From Cylindrodendrum hubeiense (Eukaryota > Ascomycota > Sordariomycetes > Hypocreales > Nectriaceae): a DNA stretch of 24,244 bases. The stretch spans positions 1 to 24,244 of the forward strand of contig JAANBB010000532.1 in the NCBI GenBank assembly GCA_014621425.1, read 5' to 3'. This document shows, piece by piece, positions 1 to 8,877 of the stretch; positions within the stretch are counted from its first letter, which is position 1, and every line of letters starts with the position of its first letter. The translations under genes were made by a program, and so were the position numbers. The notes beneath the pieces were generated by a model that did not search any database, was not told the origin of the DNA, and was given only the letters and a program-made list of their open reading frames with translations.

Positions 1-180
1 CGTGGCGATGAGGGGGAGCGTCGGGTGGGGGACGGACGCCCAGGCGCGTTCGTGGAGGTCGGGCTTGAAGGGCGGGAGGGCGGCGATGCGAGCGGATGGA
101 GGAGAATCGGCAGAGGCGGACATGTCGGCGGATGCGGATTCGGATGCGGAGGCCGGAGGAGGGGCCGAGGTCGGCGACAT
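1..180 (-). CDS. CIA1: Cytosolic iron-sulfur protein assembly WD40 protein (CIA1/CIAO1-like), N-terminal part only
   Basis: Sixty codons are open from an ATG at 180 to the left edge, so the 3' part, with essentially all WD40 blades, lies outside the window. The start sits in a good context (CAACCATGT). The first ~33 residues are Ala/Ser/Pro-rich. They are followed by LPPFKPDLHERAW and PHPTLPLIAT, which I recognise from memory as the N-terminal lead into the first blade of fungal CIA1 proteins. In the known family, CIA1 is a seven-bladed WD40 scaffold of the CIA targeting complex, which passes Fe-S clusters to cytosolic and nuclear apoproteins such as DNA polymerases and helicases. Third codon positions are strongly C/G-rich, as expected for a well-expressed gene. 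The family call rests on about 25 residues, so another WD40 protein with a similar lead is possible. Confidence 0.72.
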   Translation of the reverse strand, partial: MSPTSAPPPASASESASADMSASADSPPSARIAALPPFKPDLHERAWASVPHPTLPLIAT

Positions 181-589
181 GGTTGAAGCGGGATGAGTTG
201 CGAGCGGAGGGGATCGATGGCCTAAGGCCCGACGGAGCGTGGAGGGCGAGATGCAGAGGGGTGCGATTGACGATTCGAGATGGATGAGCGCACAGGATTT
301 GAGAAACAAGGCGGGAGAGGCGTCCTCTGGCGCGTGAGGGTTTGGTGATGGAGGGAGGAGTAGTCTAGATCTTTTTTCCCCTCTGGTGGTTGTCACTGAC
401 GGAAATGATTGATAAGATAGCGCAAATGCATGTGCAGGTGCAGGGACATCCAACTCCGGCAACCCCTCGGTGATGTAATGTCATTATTTCCTACCTTATC
501 GTATTATCTTATACGCCGACTGCTAATGCAAAATACGCAGCATCTAACTGGACGCCCGTATTTATTTCTTCTTTTCGTTCTCTCCACCA
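181..589. other. Intergenic region between two minus-strand genes
   Basis: This 0.4 kb holds the promoter and leader of the CIA1-like gene (reading leftwards) and the 3' end of the transporter. The part beside the CIA1 start is GC-rich. From about 365 to 580 it is AT-richer, with pyrimidine-rich runs on the plus strand. No ORF, RNA gene or clear TATA box is supported. Confidence 0.6.
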
Positions 590-2171
590 TTAATCATTTT
601 TCCGAGCCCTCTCCTTGATCCATTCCCAAGCCTTCTTTGCATCACCTCCAGGCTTCGCCTTCTCCTCTCGTGCTCTCTCTAGGCCGCCCTTCAGAAGTCC
701 TCCCGGAAGCAGCAGCCACATAATTATAATGAAGATGATGATGGCCACGATAACGGGCTGCAGCACCTCTACGCCCTTGTGCTGGGCGATGGCTCCTATG
801 GCAAAGGGGAACAGCGACGCCCCGCCGCCTCCGAGGGCTGCTGCGAACCCAATGGCACTCACATGATAGTCAGCCGGCAGCAGCTTGGTGGCCACGACAA
901 CGGCTGCGGGGAACATTGGGCCAAGGAAGAAGCCAAGGAGCATCACAAATACAACGGATGCCGCAAAGTTGGGCACCAGCCAGTACAGCAGCTCCAGGCC
1001 GATGCAGAGGACGAGATATCCCGTAATGGCCAGCTTCTCTCCAATCCGGCCTGTGACGAATCCCAGCGCGATCCGGCCCATCGTGAGACCCAGCCAGAAG
1101 AGCGTGACGGTCAGACCAGCAAGGAATGGTTCAGCATGCCGCACCCGGAGCATAAAGGTGGGAATCCAGCCACCAAGACTTACTTCAGCCCCGACGTAGC
1201 CCAGCAGAAACAAGGCCACAATCCAGGTGATGGGCTTTCGCAGCGCCATCCGCGTCGTCGTCCGCGCCTTGCCCTGGTCGTACTGGAGCCGCTGGCGGTA
1301 CGCTGCCCCCGTAGCCCCCCAGAAGGCCGTCATGCCGAAGAAGAATTCAACGACGGCGAGGCCGATCATGATGTAGTAGAAGGTGTACCACTGGAGATTG
1401 CCCTTGGTGATCATGGCAGACGCAATCAAGGGGGCGATAGTGCCACCGAGCCCGTAGGAACCATGGATGAATCCGAGCAGCTCGTTAGCGTTGTGCATGT
1501 TGCCGACCCAGGCGTTGTAGGCGCTATCCTCAATTCCGTTGCCAAAGGCGGCGAAGAGCAGGGCGCACGGCAGCACGGGGAACGGTGGGTGTAATGCCAT
1601 GGGGATGTAGCCGATAAGGCGACACACAGGGCCGAGGAAGGCGACGCCGCGCTGGCCGACGGTAAAGTGCAGCCAGTTGTTGATGAGAGCGGCGAGAATG
1701 TAGGAGGCAAAGGGCACGACGAATACGGTTGAGACGGTCGTGTAGTTGAGACCATAGTAGATTTCAATCTGAGGAACGGGGACAATGCCTTGTAAGTTTT
1801 GGTTCAACTGTAATAAGGGGGGGTAGCTTCGACTTGGCTTACATAGGGGATAAGGGCCTAGGGTGTTTCTGGGGTTAATTGACGATGATATCTCATAGCG
1901 AACATCCAGGGGGGAGCAGACTCACACCGAGGCAGGCGTCGTTCATGCCCATAATGAGCATGGCGAAATTAGCAGCCAAGAAGCGGTATGTGTTGATCTG
2001 GGGACTGTTCCATCTCTCCAGGCCATCGGTAGAGCCGTCATCATCTTCGTTGGTGACTTCTGGGACAACATCTTGACGAAGTTCCTTATCGTCTACCGGT
2101 TGAGTATGGGTGCTAGAGACTGCAATCTTTTCTGTTTGTGTAGTTTCGGGTGACGGAGTAGTGATGGACAT
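590..2171 (-). CDS. Major facilitator superfamily transporter, BSC6-like fungal family
   Basis: Two exons on the minus strand, 2171-1926 and 1807-590, give about 487 residues, a normal MFS length. The ATG at 2171 (GCCATGT) begins a soluble, acidic and Thr-rich N-terminus of ~65 residues. Exon 1 ends inside TM1 with LIMGMNDACLG. Exon 2 carries about 11 further hydrophobic segments and family-like motifs: FGNGIEDSAYNAWVGNM, then a HGSYGLGGTIAPLIA segment, a cytosolic Lys/Arg-rich loop near the middle, and a basic C-terminal tail (ERAREEKAKPGG). These resemble fungal MFS proteins annotated as bypass of stop codon protein 6 homologues. The substrate is unknown, and it should act in a membrane, probably the plasma membrane. 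The intron (1808-1925) uses donor GTGAGT and acceptor TTACAG. It leaves about nine extra residues before the IEIYYGLNYT segment compared with what I remember of the family. An alternative, donor GTGTGA after 1928 with acceptor ACAAG before 1788, also stays in frame and removes them. Confidence 0.88.
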
Positions 2172-2313
2172 GGCACTGACGAATGCCCCGTCCAAACTGA
2201 AATGTCGCAGAATGTTCCTAGCGTGTTATGAAGTGAAATCTGATAAAACAGAGACAAGAAGAAGTAGATTGTTTATTCTTTGGATAAGTAGCTGCTAGTC
2301 GGGTGCTGGAAGG

Positions 2314-2323
2314 ATATTTATAT
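2314..2323 (-). promoter_or_regulatory. Probable TATA element of the MFS transporter gene
   Basis: On the minus strand this reads ATATAAATAT, a good TATA-box match, about 140 bases upstream of the transporter ATG at 2171. That would leave a leader of roughly 110 bases, which is ordinary for a fungal gene. Assignment is by motif and spacing only. Confidence 0.5.
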
Positions 2324-2736
2324 GATGGCACGCCCCACTGCCTCGAGGTTACAAAGAGAGAAGGGGACCGTCTCCGCCTCGACCTGCATCAAAAGAGTCA
2401 CCTGGGAGGAATTGGACCATTCTTAGATAGCGCCAGGTGAAGAGACAGGGAATACAAGAGGGGGCACATTTGTGATTCGCAGGGTTGGCATTTGGGAGGG
2501 GAAGACGTGGGTTATGAATCGACTCTGGGTGATCATCGGCACCGTCACAGTGTCACGGCGGAGTGTGAAGCCTGCTAAGTTGGGAATATTTCCTGAATTG
2601 GCGAAGACTAGGATAGAGGCCTGGTATCTGCAAATACAAGGTTTCTAGTGGAGTTTTATCGTCTGAGGTATGTGGCGTGAGATAGCCGGAGTTTTGGCAT
2701 TTCCGGGGCGGGGATCCGTGTCTGTGTGAATGTGGA

Positions 2737-2760
2737 GATGTAGAAGTGGATGTAGAAGTG
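2737..2760. repeat. Perfect tandem duplication of a 12-bp unit
   Basis: GATGTAGAAGTG occurs twice head to tail, followed directly by a run of eight G. It is a small non-coding tandem duplication in the intergenic region, with no function suggested. Confidence 0.9.
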
Positions 2761-3087
2761 GGGGGGGTTGTGAGTGTAATAAATTGCTGGTAAAGGGAAG
2801 GGAAGCATTAATAATGCAATTGATGTTGTATACGGTGCTGAGTTCATGGCTGGTTGCTATTCGCTGGCTGTCTTCCCATGTTCTGAATTGGGTTCTTGCA
2901 GCAGTCCGCAGCCGGTGCCACACCTACCCTGTACCGCAATTCCATCTCAAATATCTATCTTAGCTCCTCAGCTGTCCAGCCGGGATAAGAAGCGATAAGC
3001 TCGGGGATTTAGGCAACAGACATGGGCATGGGCATGGACTTGAACTCGAACTTGAAGAGCATCATATATAAGGCGGATCGGTGAATA

Positions 3088-3261
3088 ATGGTTATGGGTG
3101 TGGCTGTGCTGTCGGGCGTCTTCATGATCCCAGCCAGCCTAACAAAAAACGATTCAACCTACCGTCAAGAAAAAGAGGCTGTGGAGGATTGGTTTGGACT
3201 TCGCCACAGCGCCACGCGGGGAAAGCTATGGGATTTGGTAGCAAGCGGGCTTAAGTTCTGA
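3088..3261 (+). CDS. Doubtful small ORF of 57 codons
   Basis: An ATG-initiated frame of 57 codons ends at TGA 3259-3261. The product would start with a hydrophobic stretch (MVMGVAVLSGVFMIPASL), followed by a charged, Trp-containing part (EAVEDWFGLRHS) and end GLKF. A TATATAAG element lies at 3065-3072, only ~16 bases before the ATG, which is too close for a normal TATA-to-start distance unless the leader is almost absent. I do not recognise the protein. It may be chance, or a small secreted or membrane peptide. Nothing but length, the hydrophobic start and position supports it. Confidence 0.15.
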   Translation: MVMGVAVLSGVFMIPASLTKNDSTYRQEKEAVEDWFGLRHSATRGKLWDLVASGLKF

Positions 3262-3810
3262 CCTTGTGCTGCTCCGTCTGCGTGACGTCCCCTCCATGTG
3301 ACATCACTGGTTTTTTACCCCTCCACCCGACCAACCATCTCACCATGTGCTGCATGCGCTGAGGCGTGAGAAGTGAGCGTGAGATAGGGCGTGTTCTGCC
3401 AATGGGACAGGACCAAATCTAGCCTGTTCTTGTGGTTACAGCCCAGCCTAACCCAGCATTGTCATCGCCGTTGCCGTTGCCCTTGGCCTCTTTCTCTCTT
3501 TCACCTCCCTTGCTTCGACTCTTAGGTTGAACGAGCACAGCCTTGCGCCAACCCAACCGCCTGCTTCCATCTGCATCGGATATACCGGCATGCGCCTGCA
3601 GAGCCCCATTTCTTCCGTGTCCTCGTATCCCGCAACTCATCGTAGGGCTGACTGACCTGATGACGGCGACTCCGTGACCTTATTTGTCTCTTAAACCCGA
3701 CCGCGTCCCTCTTCTGCCTGTCCTTCTGCCTATTCTGCTGCCAGCCACACCTCCAACACAGTACCGCAAACATCATCACCACCAGCATCAATCCACATTA
3801 TCCCACTCAA

Positions 3811-4674
3811 ATGTCAAACCCCAACTACTACGAGGATGAACCCTCGCGGCGTCGCCGCGACCCTTCGCCGGGCCACTTCTCCGGCGGTGGCCCCCCAAGC
3901 AACGCCCCATCCAACGGTCCGCCTCCATTCGGCGCTCCCCCGTACGCTTCCACCTCGCGCCTGAATGAATATCCACCGCAGGGCCCTCCCTCGCCGCGCG
4001 AGACAATGACCCTGGAGCCGCCGCCCTCCAACGTCCGGCCGCGCTCAGTCCCGCCTCCCAACACGTCCATGATGGTACGCGCCCGCTCTCGCTCCTCGGA
4101 CCGCTCGTCTGGCTCCTCGGACCGACGTCGCAGTCGCTCGCACCGGGATCGTGATCGCAGCGACCGCGAGCGCTCCCCAAGCCCCATCTCGCGCGCCCGC
4201 AACGTCGTCGAGGACAACTTCTCCAACTCGGCCACCGGCATCGGCGCCGGCCTCCTCGGCGCTGTCGTTGGCGGACTCGTCGCTCGTGAGGCCTCGGAAG
4301 CCGCCAGCCGCCACAAGCACAAGTCCAAGGGCTACGGAGACGACGACGACGACCGCACGCGCATAGTGTCGACCATCCTGGGCGCCGTCGCCGGTGGACT
4401 CGCCTCTAACGCCATCGCCAACCGTGTCGAGGACTCGCGCGACCGAGACCGCGCTCGCCAGCACGAGTGGGAGCGCCGTTATGGCCGCGAGGAGGACTTG
4501 CCTCGGTACGATTCAGGCCGCTCCGATTCAGGCCGCTCTCGGGACCACAGGAGAGAGAGGGCTTTGCCACCTCCAGATGACGATGATGACGACCTCGTCT
4601 ACGATGACCCGCGATACGACGACAGACGGCCTTCGCGCCGCAGGAGCGAGGAGAGCTACCGTACCCGCCCTTAG
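3811..4674 (+). CDS. Arg/Ser- and Asp-rich protein with two glycine-zipper segments, unknown function
   Basis: A single exon encodes 287 residues. The N-terminal ~90 residues are Pro/Gly/Ser-rich (GPPSNAPSNGPPPFGAPPYA). Residues ~90-130 are an RS/RD-rich stretch (RSRSSDRSSGSSDRRRSRSH, then HRDRDRSDRERS). Two hydrophobic glycine-zipper segments follow: ATGIGAGLLGAVVGGLVARE (~140-160) and IVSTILGAVAGGLASNAIAN (~185-205), separated by a Lys/His and poly-Asp linker. The tail is highly charged, with DDDDDDLVYDDPRYDD near the end. Paired GxxxG segments could form a helical hairpin in a membrane or drive oligomerisation; that is inference. Proteins with this layout are common in filamentous fungi and usually left as hypothetical. 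The start is set by the first ATG after a pyrimidine/CA-rich leader (CTCAAATGT). A 15-base direct duplication inside the gene gives the repeated DSGRSDSGRS. The gene is convergent with the next one. Confidence 0.75.
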   Translation: MSNPNYYEDEPSRRRRDPSPGHFSGGGPPSNAPSNGPPPFGAPPYASTSRLNEYPPQGPPSPRETMTLEPPPSNVRPRSVPPPNTSMMVRARSRSSDRSSGSSDRRRSRSHRDRDRSDRERSPSPISRARNVVEDNFSNSATGIGAGLLGAVVGGLVAREASEAASRHKHKSKGYGDDDDDRTRIVSTILGAVAGGLASNAIANRVEDSRDRDRARQHEWERRYGREEDLPRYDSGRSDSGRSRDHRRERALPPPDDDDDDLVYDDPRYDDRRPSRRRSEESYRTRP

Positions 4675-5187
4675 CCTCTTTGTTCTGTGGCGCGTCTGCG
4701 CACCATTTTCTCTAACGAATCGGAACGACTATGCTACGGCTGGATTCATGTTATTTTATGGGTTCTTCCCGCGGGGTCTAAAGGAGACCATCCAGCTGGA
4801 GGATGCTTAAGCTTGAGACTGGCGTAAACGGGTTGGCTTTTATTCCGCAATCATTCCGTGGAGAGAATCTTCACCTCCATATTTCTTATATCCTCAACCG
4901 GCCTGTGTACGAGTCACGAATTATGCGTTTTGTCTTATCGAGCCTAATGGAAATGGCCTTGTTTTGTAGAATCATCAACTATTATTCTTACAACTACGTA
5001 CAAACGTTATTCTACCATGTAGTTCTCTCCTCATTGTGTGTTTGCTGACATGTCGATCCATCTTCCATCGCGCAGGGAGCCAAAATGCTCATCGCTTTTT
5101 CCATTACATTAAGGTGCGAAGCCCAGGCCGTCACCTCAATCAAACATTCTTCTCAGTCCCTAGTCTAAGACACCCTCGACAACAACC
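4675..5187. other. Convergent intergenic region (two 3' ends)
   Basis: This half kilobase lies between the stop of the glycine-zipper gene and the stop of the minus-strand gene at 5188. It should contain both 3' UTRs and polyadenylation regions. It is AT-richer than the coding parts, especially 4800-5040, with no supported ORF or RNA gene. Confidence 0.6.
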
Positions 5188-7012
5188 TCACCCTTCCATC
5201 CCTCCATCTCGCAAGGTGGTCCGCGTCTGCCACTGCGAATCATCCTGCCTATGCGATGATGTTTTGGTCCGGCGCCCCTCGGACTCGCGCTGTGAACGGT
5301 AGTCCATTTCTCTCTCAATGATTACCTTGAAGAACTGAGAAATCTCGGCGAGCGCAATCTGCTGCACATCTGGGACACCGAGCAGCTTAAAGAGCGACTG
5401 TGTATCTACAAGCTGCTTCGCAATCACTGAGTCGGGCTGGCAGAAGGTGCGGATGCTCATGGCTCGACCATTGACCTTCATGGCGTGAAGGAGCCCGGAA
5501 ATCTCAACTGCGTCGCCCTGGCGCCGGCCGTAGAACCTAAAGTCGTCAACGTGCAGGTTAACTAGTTCTAGCTGTGTTTCCAAGTCGTATCGGAACCCAA
5601 CAACTTTTGGACGGCCTTTGTGCTGCCAGGCGTCAGCCACTCTCTTGAGCTTGTCGGGGACTAGACGGCCCTTGTCAAGCTGCACTGTGATGTAGTCGTT
5701 GAGCGCACTGCTCAGGTGGTACTCGAGTTCGCAATAGAGGAGGCTTTGCTCGCGAGAGTCTAGGGAGATGGCCACCTGAAAACTAGGACGTTCCTTGATT
5801 GGATGTTGAGGTCGACGAGTGTTGTGGTGTAGCTCTGCCTGTTCATTGTGAGCAAGTCTTCTCTTGTTTGAAGTTTAGGGCATACGTACCATATCCTTGG
5901 CAATCTTCTTGATGCCCTCAATAATACCAACTTTCTTTTGCGGTGTCTTTTTGGTCTTGTCAGGTACCTTGTCGGTGCGTTCAAGCCAACCGTTATCCCC
6001 AATCATGGTCTTCTCACCCTTCTTGGCCATTGGGAAGTCTGGACCCCTGAAGTAAAACTGAAGAGGGGAGAAGAGAGGGGCGGTTTCTGATCGAAGCTCG
6101 TCTCTAGGTGTAATCACGGACAACGGGGTATCAGCAGTACGAGACTGCCGAAGACCTTCACCAGTGCTCTTGGACCGTCTGGGCTTTCGTGTCACATTTT
6201 CTGGGTGGGCCGATGAGTCTCGCGGCGGCGAAGGTGTGTGAATCTGAGCCCAATCCTTGTATGCATCAACAACAGCGTCGTTGAGTTTCGATCGAGACCG
6301 TCGATGATTAGTTCCGCGGAGATCCAGAGGTCCAGGGTGCACTATATAGCGGGTGTCTTGAGAGTATAGGGATTCGGGATCATCATCCGTGAAACGGGAG
6401 CCTTCGTATTGGCTTTGACTTAGGGGAGAAACAGAGTCATTGACGCTTTCCATCTCAGGCCGCTGGGGCCCGTTGGCATTGCGCCGTCCGCCTCCGAGCT
6501 GAAGAGGAGGTGGTGGAGCCTTGTGGCGACGCTCAGCCAGGTTTCCTGAGAAGATGTCGTTTGTAGGGATCTGTTGGTGGCCTGGCATCAAGTCCGAGAA
6601 TGTCGGAGAATTCATCCCAGGACTGGGCTCTGGGCTGGTACCCCAGCTGTATGGGACCTCATGTTGGGGTTGATTGCTTCTTCGAGGACTCGATTTCGGC
6701 GTGACAGCAGCGGCACGCGCTCGCGTTCGTGCCGGACTGCTTTGAACCTTGTGGCTGAACCTATACGACTGTTAAACAATACGCTTCCGCTAGGGAAGAG
6801 ATACCATACGCGTCCGTGATCTTGTCCATTTGTCCCTCTGTCAAGTTCATTCGAATATGAAGCGGCTGTCGAACCAAGCGCTTCCGCGGAGAAAGTGACC
6901 GAGACCGTGAGTCTTGAGATGAAGTCAAGAAATCCCCTCGAAGAGGAGTCAAGGAAGATGTCGATGGATCAGAGTGGTGGCTCTTCTCCTTTCTCGGACT
7001 GGCACGCTGCAT
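5188..7012 (-). CDS. Conserved-looking fungal protein of unknown function (three exons, 574 aa)
   Basis: Exons on the minus strand are 7012-6810, 6760-5890 and 5838-5188. Lengths 203+871+651 give 575 codons in phase. Intron 1 (49 nt) has donor GTATGG and acceptor TATAG. Intron 2 (51 nt) has donor GTACGT and a CTCAC branch just before ACAG. An alternative acceptor at TTTTCAG before 5778 is also in frame and would drop 20 residues. Residues 1-350 are basic, Ser/Pro/Arg-rich and probably disordered (SRSRSLSPRKRL, SPRRSN), with several SP/TP sites. A short Lys-rich segment (GIIEGIKKIAKDM) precedes a folded-looking C-terminal domain (~385-545) with LLYCELEYHLSSALNDYIT, KVVGFRYDLETQLELVNLHV and a final AEISQFFKVIIERE helix. 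The tail is hydrophilic. I do not recognise the domain. The start is the first in-frame ATG of a basic segment (MQRASPRKEK); the frame also stays open further upstream. Confidence 0.72.
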
Positions 7013-7602
7013 TGAGCTTGCTGTGAAGCCACAGGAACACGTGTATTGGGAGATATGGTTCAATCCAGAAGCTGTTGCATAATGCAGAATCGAGGAAAGA
7101 AAACGAGGTGTGTTAGCAATGGCCTTGCGGAGCTGAGGCCCGTGTTGCAATTCGCAGTGGCAATGCGCAGGAGGGATGTTGGTGGTTGTGCGTGCGGGAG
7201 TAAACAAAACGACGCGTTAAGCAGACGGACGTGAACCAAGTCAACAGGCAGAGAGTTTATCATTCGTAGGCGTGAGTCAGGCTTTGTTGTCCTGGTCCTC
7301 TGCCAGCTGGCAACATGTGCTGCAGTTCTTTGCTGGGCGAGCAGTGGGCAACTGGCAGGTTTGCGGGCGGGTTGGCACTGGCAGAGTACCAAAACACCAA
7401 GGAAATCAAGGACGCAACATAGCACCGCCAAGGGAAGGCTGCCGTTCAGTTTGATAAAATGTATATATGCATGTTAGACCTTGTTGAAACCGAACCTCTC
7501 CATGGCCTAGACAGATGGCTTCCTCGGATAGCTACATGTTTCCACAACCAGATCGTGGCCCCATAACGCCGACCGACTGGAATCTCTTCAAGATTCAAAC
7601 AT
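7013..7602. other. Intergenic region between two minus-strand genes
   Basis: It carries the promoter of the 5188-7012 gene and the 3' end of the 7603-8877 gene. The minus-strand frame of the downstream gene stays open some 195 bases upstream of the chosen ATG without a convincing extra start, so part of this is leader. No RNA gene or repeat is seen. Confidence 0.5.
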
Positions 7603-8877
7603 TTACATACGGATCAGTCGATGATCAACGCCACTATCAAACCAGAGTTGAGGCGTGAACGGTCCTTGAAACCTCCACGAATACATAAGCTCCCGCAGTG
7701 CGGGGCCGGCCACCACATCCATCGCTTTATCCTCAGCAACAGGAAGTTCTTTGATGGAGGGCGGCAATGGCCCACTGCCTGTGTACAAGCCGAATTTCCG
7801 GGCGAAATTGGCATTAGGAATCTCCCACTCGTTGACACAGGGGTTCGGTCTCGACTCTAGGATTTCGCGCAACGAGGTTGTGGTGTTGAAGCCAGGCCGA
7901 CCCGCGAGCCATCTTATTCTGGCGAGGTCTATAGTAGGTTTCTTGAGTGTGCAGACACCACGGAGAAACCCATAAATATCGCTGTGGCGCCTGGGGCTGC
8001 TTGGCCGAGGCTGATTGCCATGATCACAGAGGTGAGTGTCTTCCGCTAAGTTATCCGACTCACTGTTCCAAGAAAGCTCGTTTGAATCAATCGACCTCTC
8101 CCTGGCAAACACTCCGGTATGAATCATACTTGAATTCCATTGTAGCTCATGGAAGTCTTTGGCATTGATACGGCGAAATGGGCGGGTGCCTCCAATCCGC
8201 GATGAGACGTACATGGTGTACTCAATCATCCACTCCTTTCTTATCTGTATACCGCTTGCTTGGAACTTTGACTGTTCACTTGTGGGCAAGTGGTCAGAGA
8301 GTCTGGTGCTGTAACGTTGAGGGTGGTCCCTCCTCCATCGTGTCAAAGTGGTTGTCGGCGTGATGGCAGATGTAACCGTGGTGAGATGCGGTACGTGGGG
8401 AAGTTCGAGATCCGCCTGCGCAATTTATTTAGGACTGACTGAGACCTGGGCATCGTTCCCCAAAACTCACATGTCTGTTCATATGATCATGTCGCCAACG
8501 CTGAAAGGCAGCTCCTGGGTCGTCCGAGTGTTGGCAATCGACCTCAATCATCTCGTAAAGCACGCCACCTGCGTGTCCGAGATACTCATCGCCGAGATGA
8601 TCTCGGAGCACCAAGAATACCTGGGACTGATCAGAAAAGTGTCATCTGCCGAAGAACTGCCTATCTGACAAGACGGATACCATCGCGGTACTGGTAATTG
8701 CGGGGGATATGAGCGCAGTATCTGACAAGGACATTGCGGCACTCTGTAACAACTTAGTGGGAAGCTATCCCATGTAAGCCAGGACCAGGGATACCCACTC
8801 TCCTCGTCAAATGTCTCATTGACATATGAAAGCTTAGTGTTTCCGCGCCGCATCAAAGCATTCGGGGTCTTGTCCAT
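7603..8877 (-). CDS. Unrecognised protein-coding gene, four exons, about 371 aa
   Basis: Exons inferred on the minus strand are 8877-8799, 8743-8670, 8620-8471 and 8415-7603 (79+74+150+813 = 372 codons, in phase throughout). Intron 3 (55 nt) is textbook: donor GTGAGT, a CTAAAT branch, acceptor GCGCAG. Its two sides join in phase, and the downstream exon has no usable ATG of its own before residue ~150, which strongly supports splicing. Intron 1 (55 nt) has donor GTGGGT, an ACTAAG branch and TTACAG. Intron 2 (49 nt) needs a weak donor GTCAGA. The product contains RNVLVRYCAHIPRNYQYRDG, then GGVLYEMIEVDC, a Thr/Ser-rich stretch, and a long mixed C-terminal part with ARIRWLAGRPGFNTTTSLRE and ALRELMYSWRFQGPF. 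No signal peptide, membrane span or known motif is evident. The first ATG used is at 8877; the frame is open further upstream to a stop near 8932, so another 5' exon is possible. Loss of function at intron 2 cannot be excluded. Confidence 0.5.

Larger units (their letters stand above)
2172..3810. other. Divergent intergenic region between the transporter and the glycine-zipper gene
   Basis: This 1.6 kb separates two divergently transcribed genes and should hold both promoters. A TATA-like element serves the minus-strand gene. On the other side, a pyrimidine/CA-rich leader with little G runs from about 3700 to 3810 into the ATG at 3811. TGACGT (3283-3288) and the near-palindrome GTGACATCAC (3298-3307) resemble ATF/CREB-type bZIP sites. 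TATATAAG occurs at 3065-3072. One ORF too short to trust (3088-3261) is listed separately. No tRNA or transposon remains are seen. Confidence 0.6.

Noticed and set aside
779..1594. Long plus-strand open frame opposite the transporter
   Set aside because: It is an antisense shadow of the transporter exon, whose minus-strand frame has clear family motifs and membrane segments.
3828..4464. Minus-strand frames opposite the glycine-zipper gene
   Set aside because: They arise from the GC-rich, Arg/Ser codon-biased sense gene and show no independent motif.
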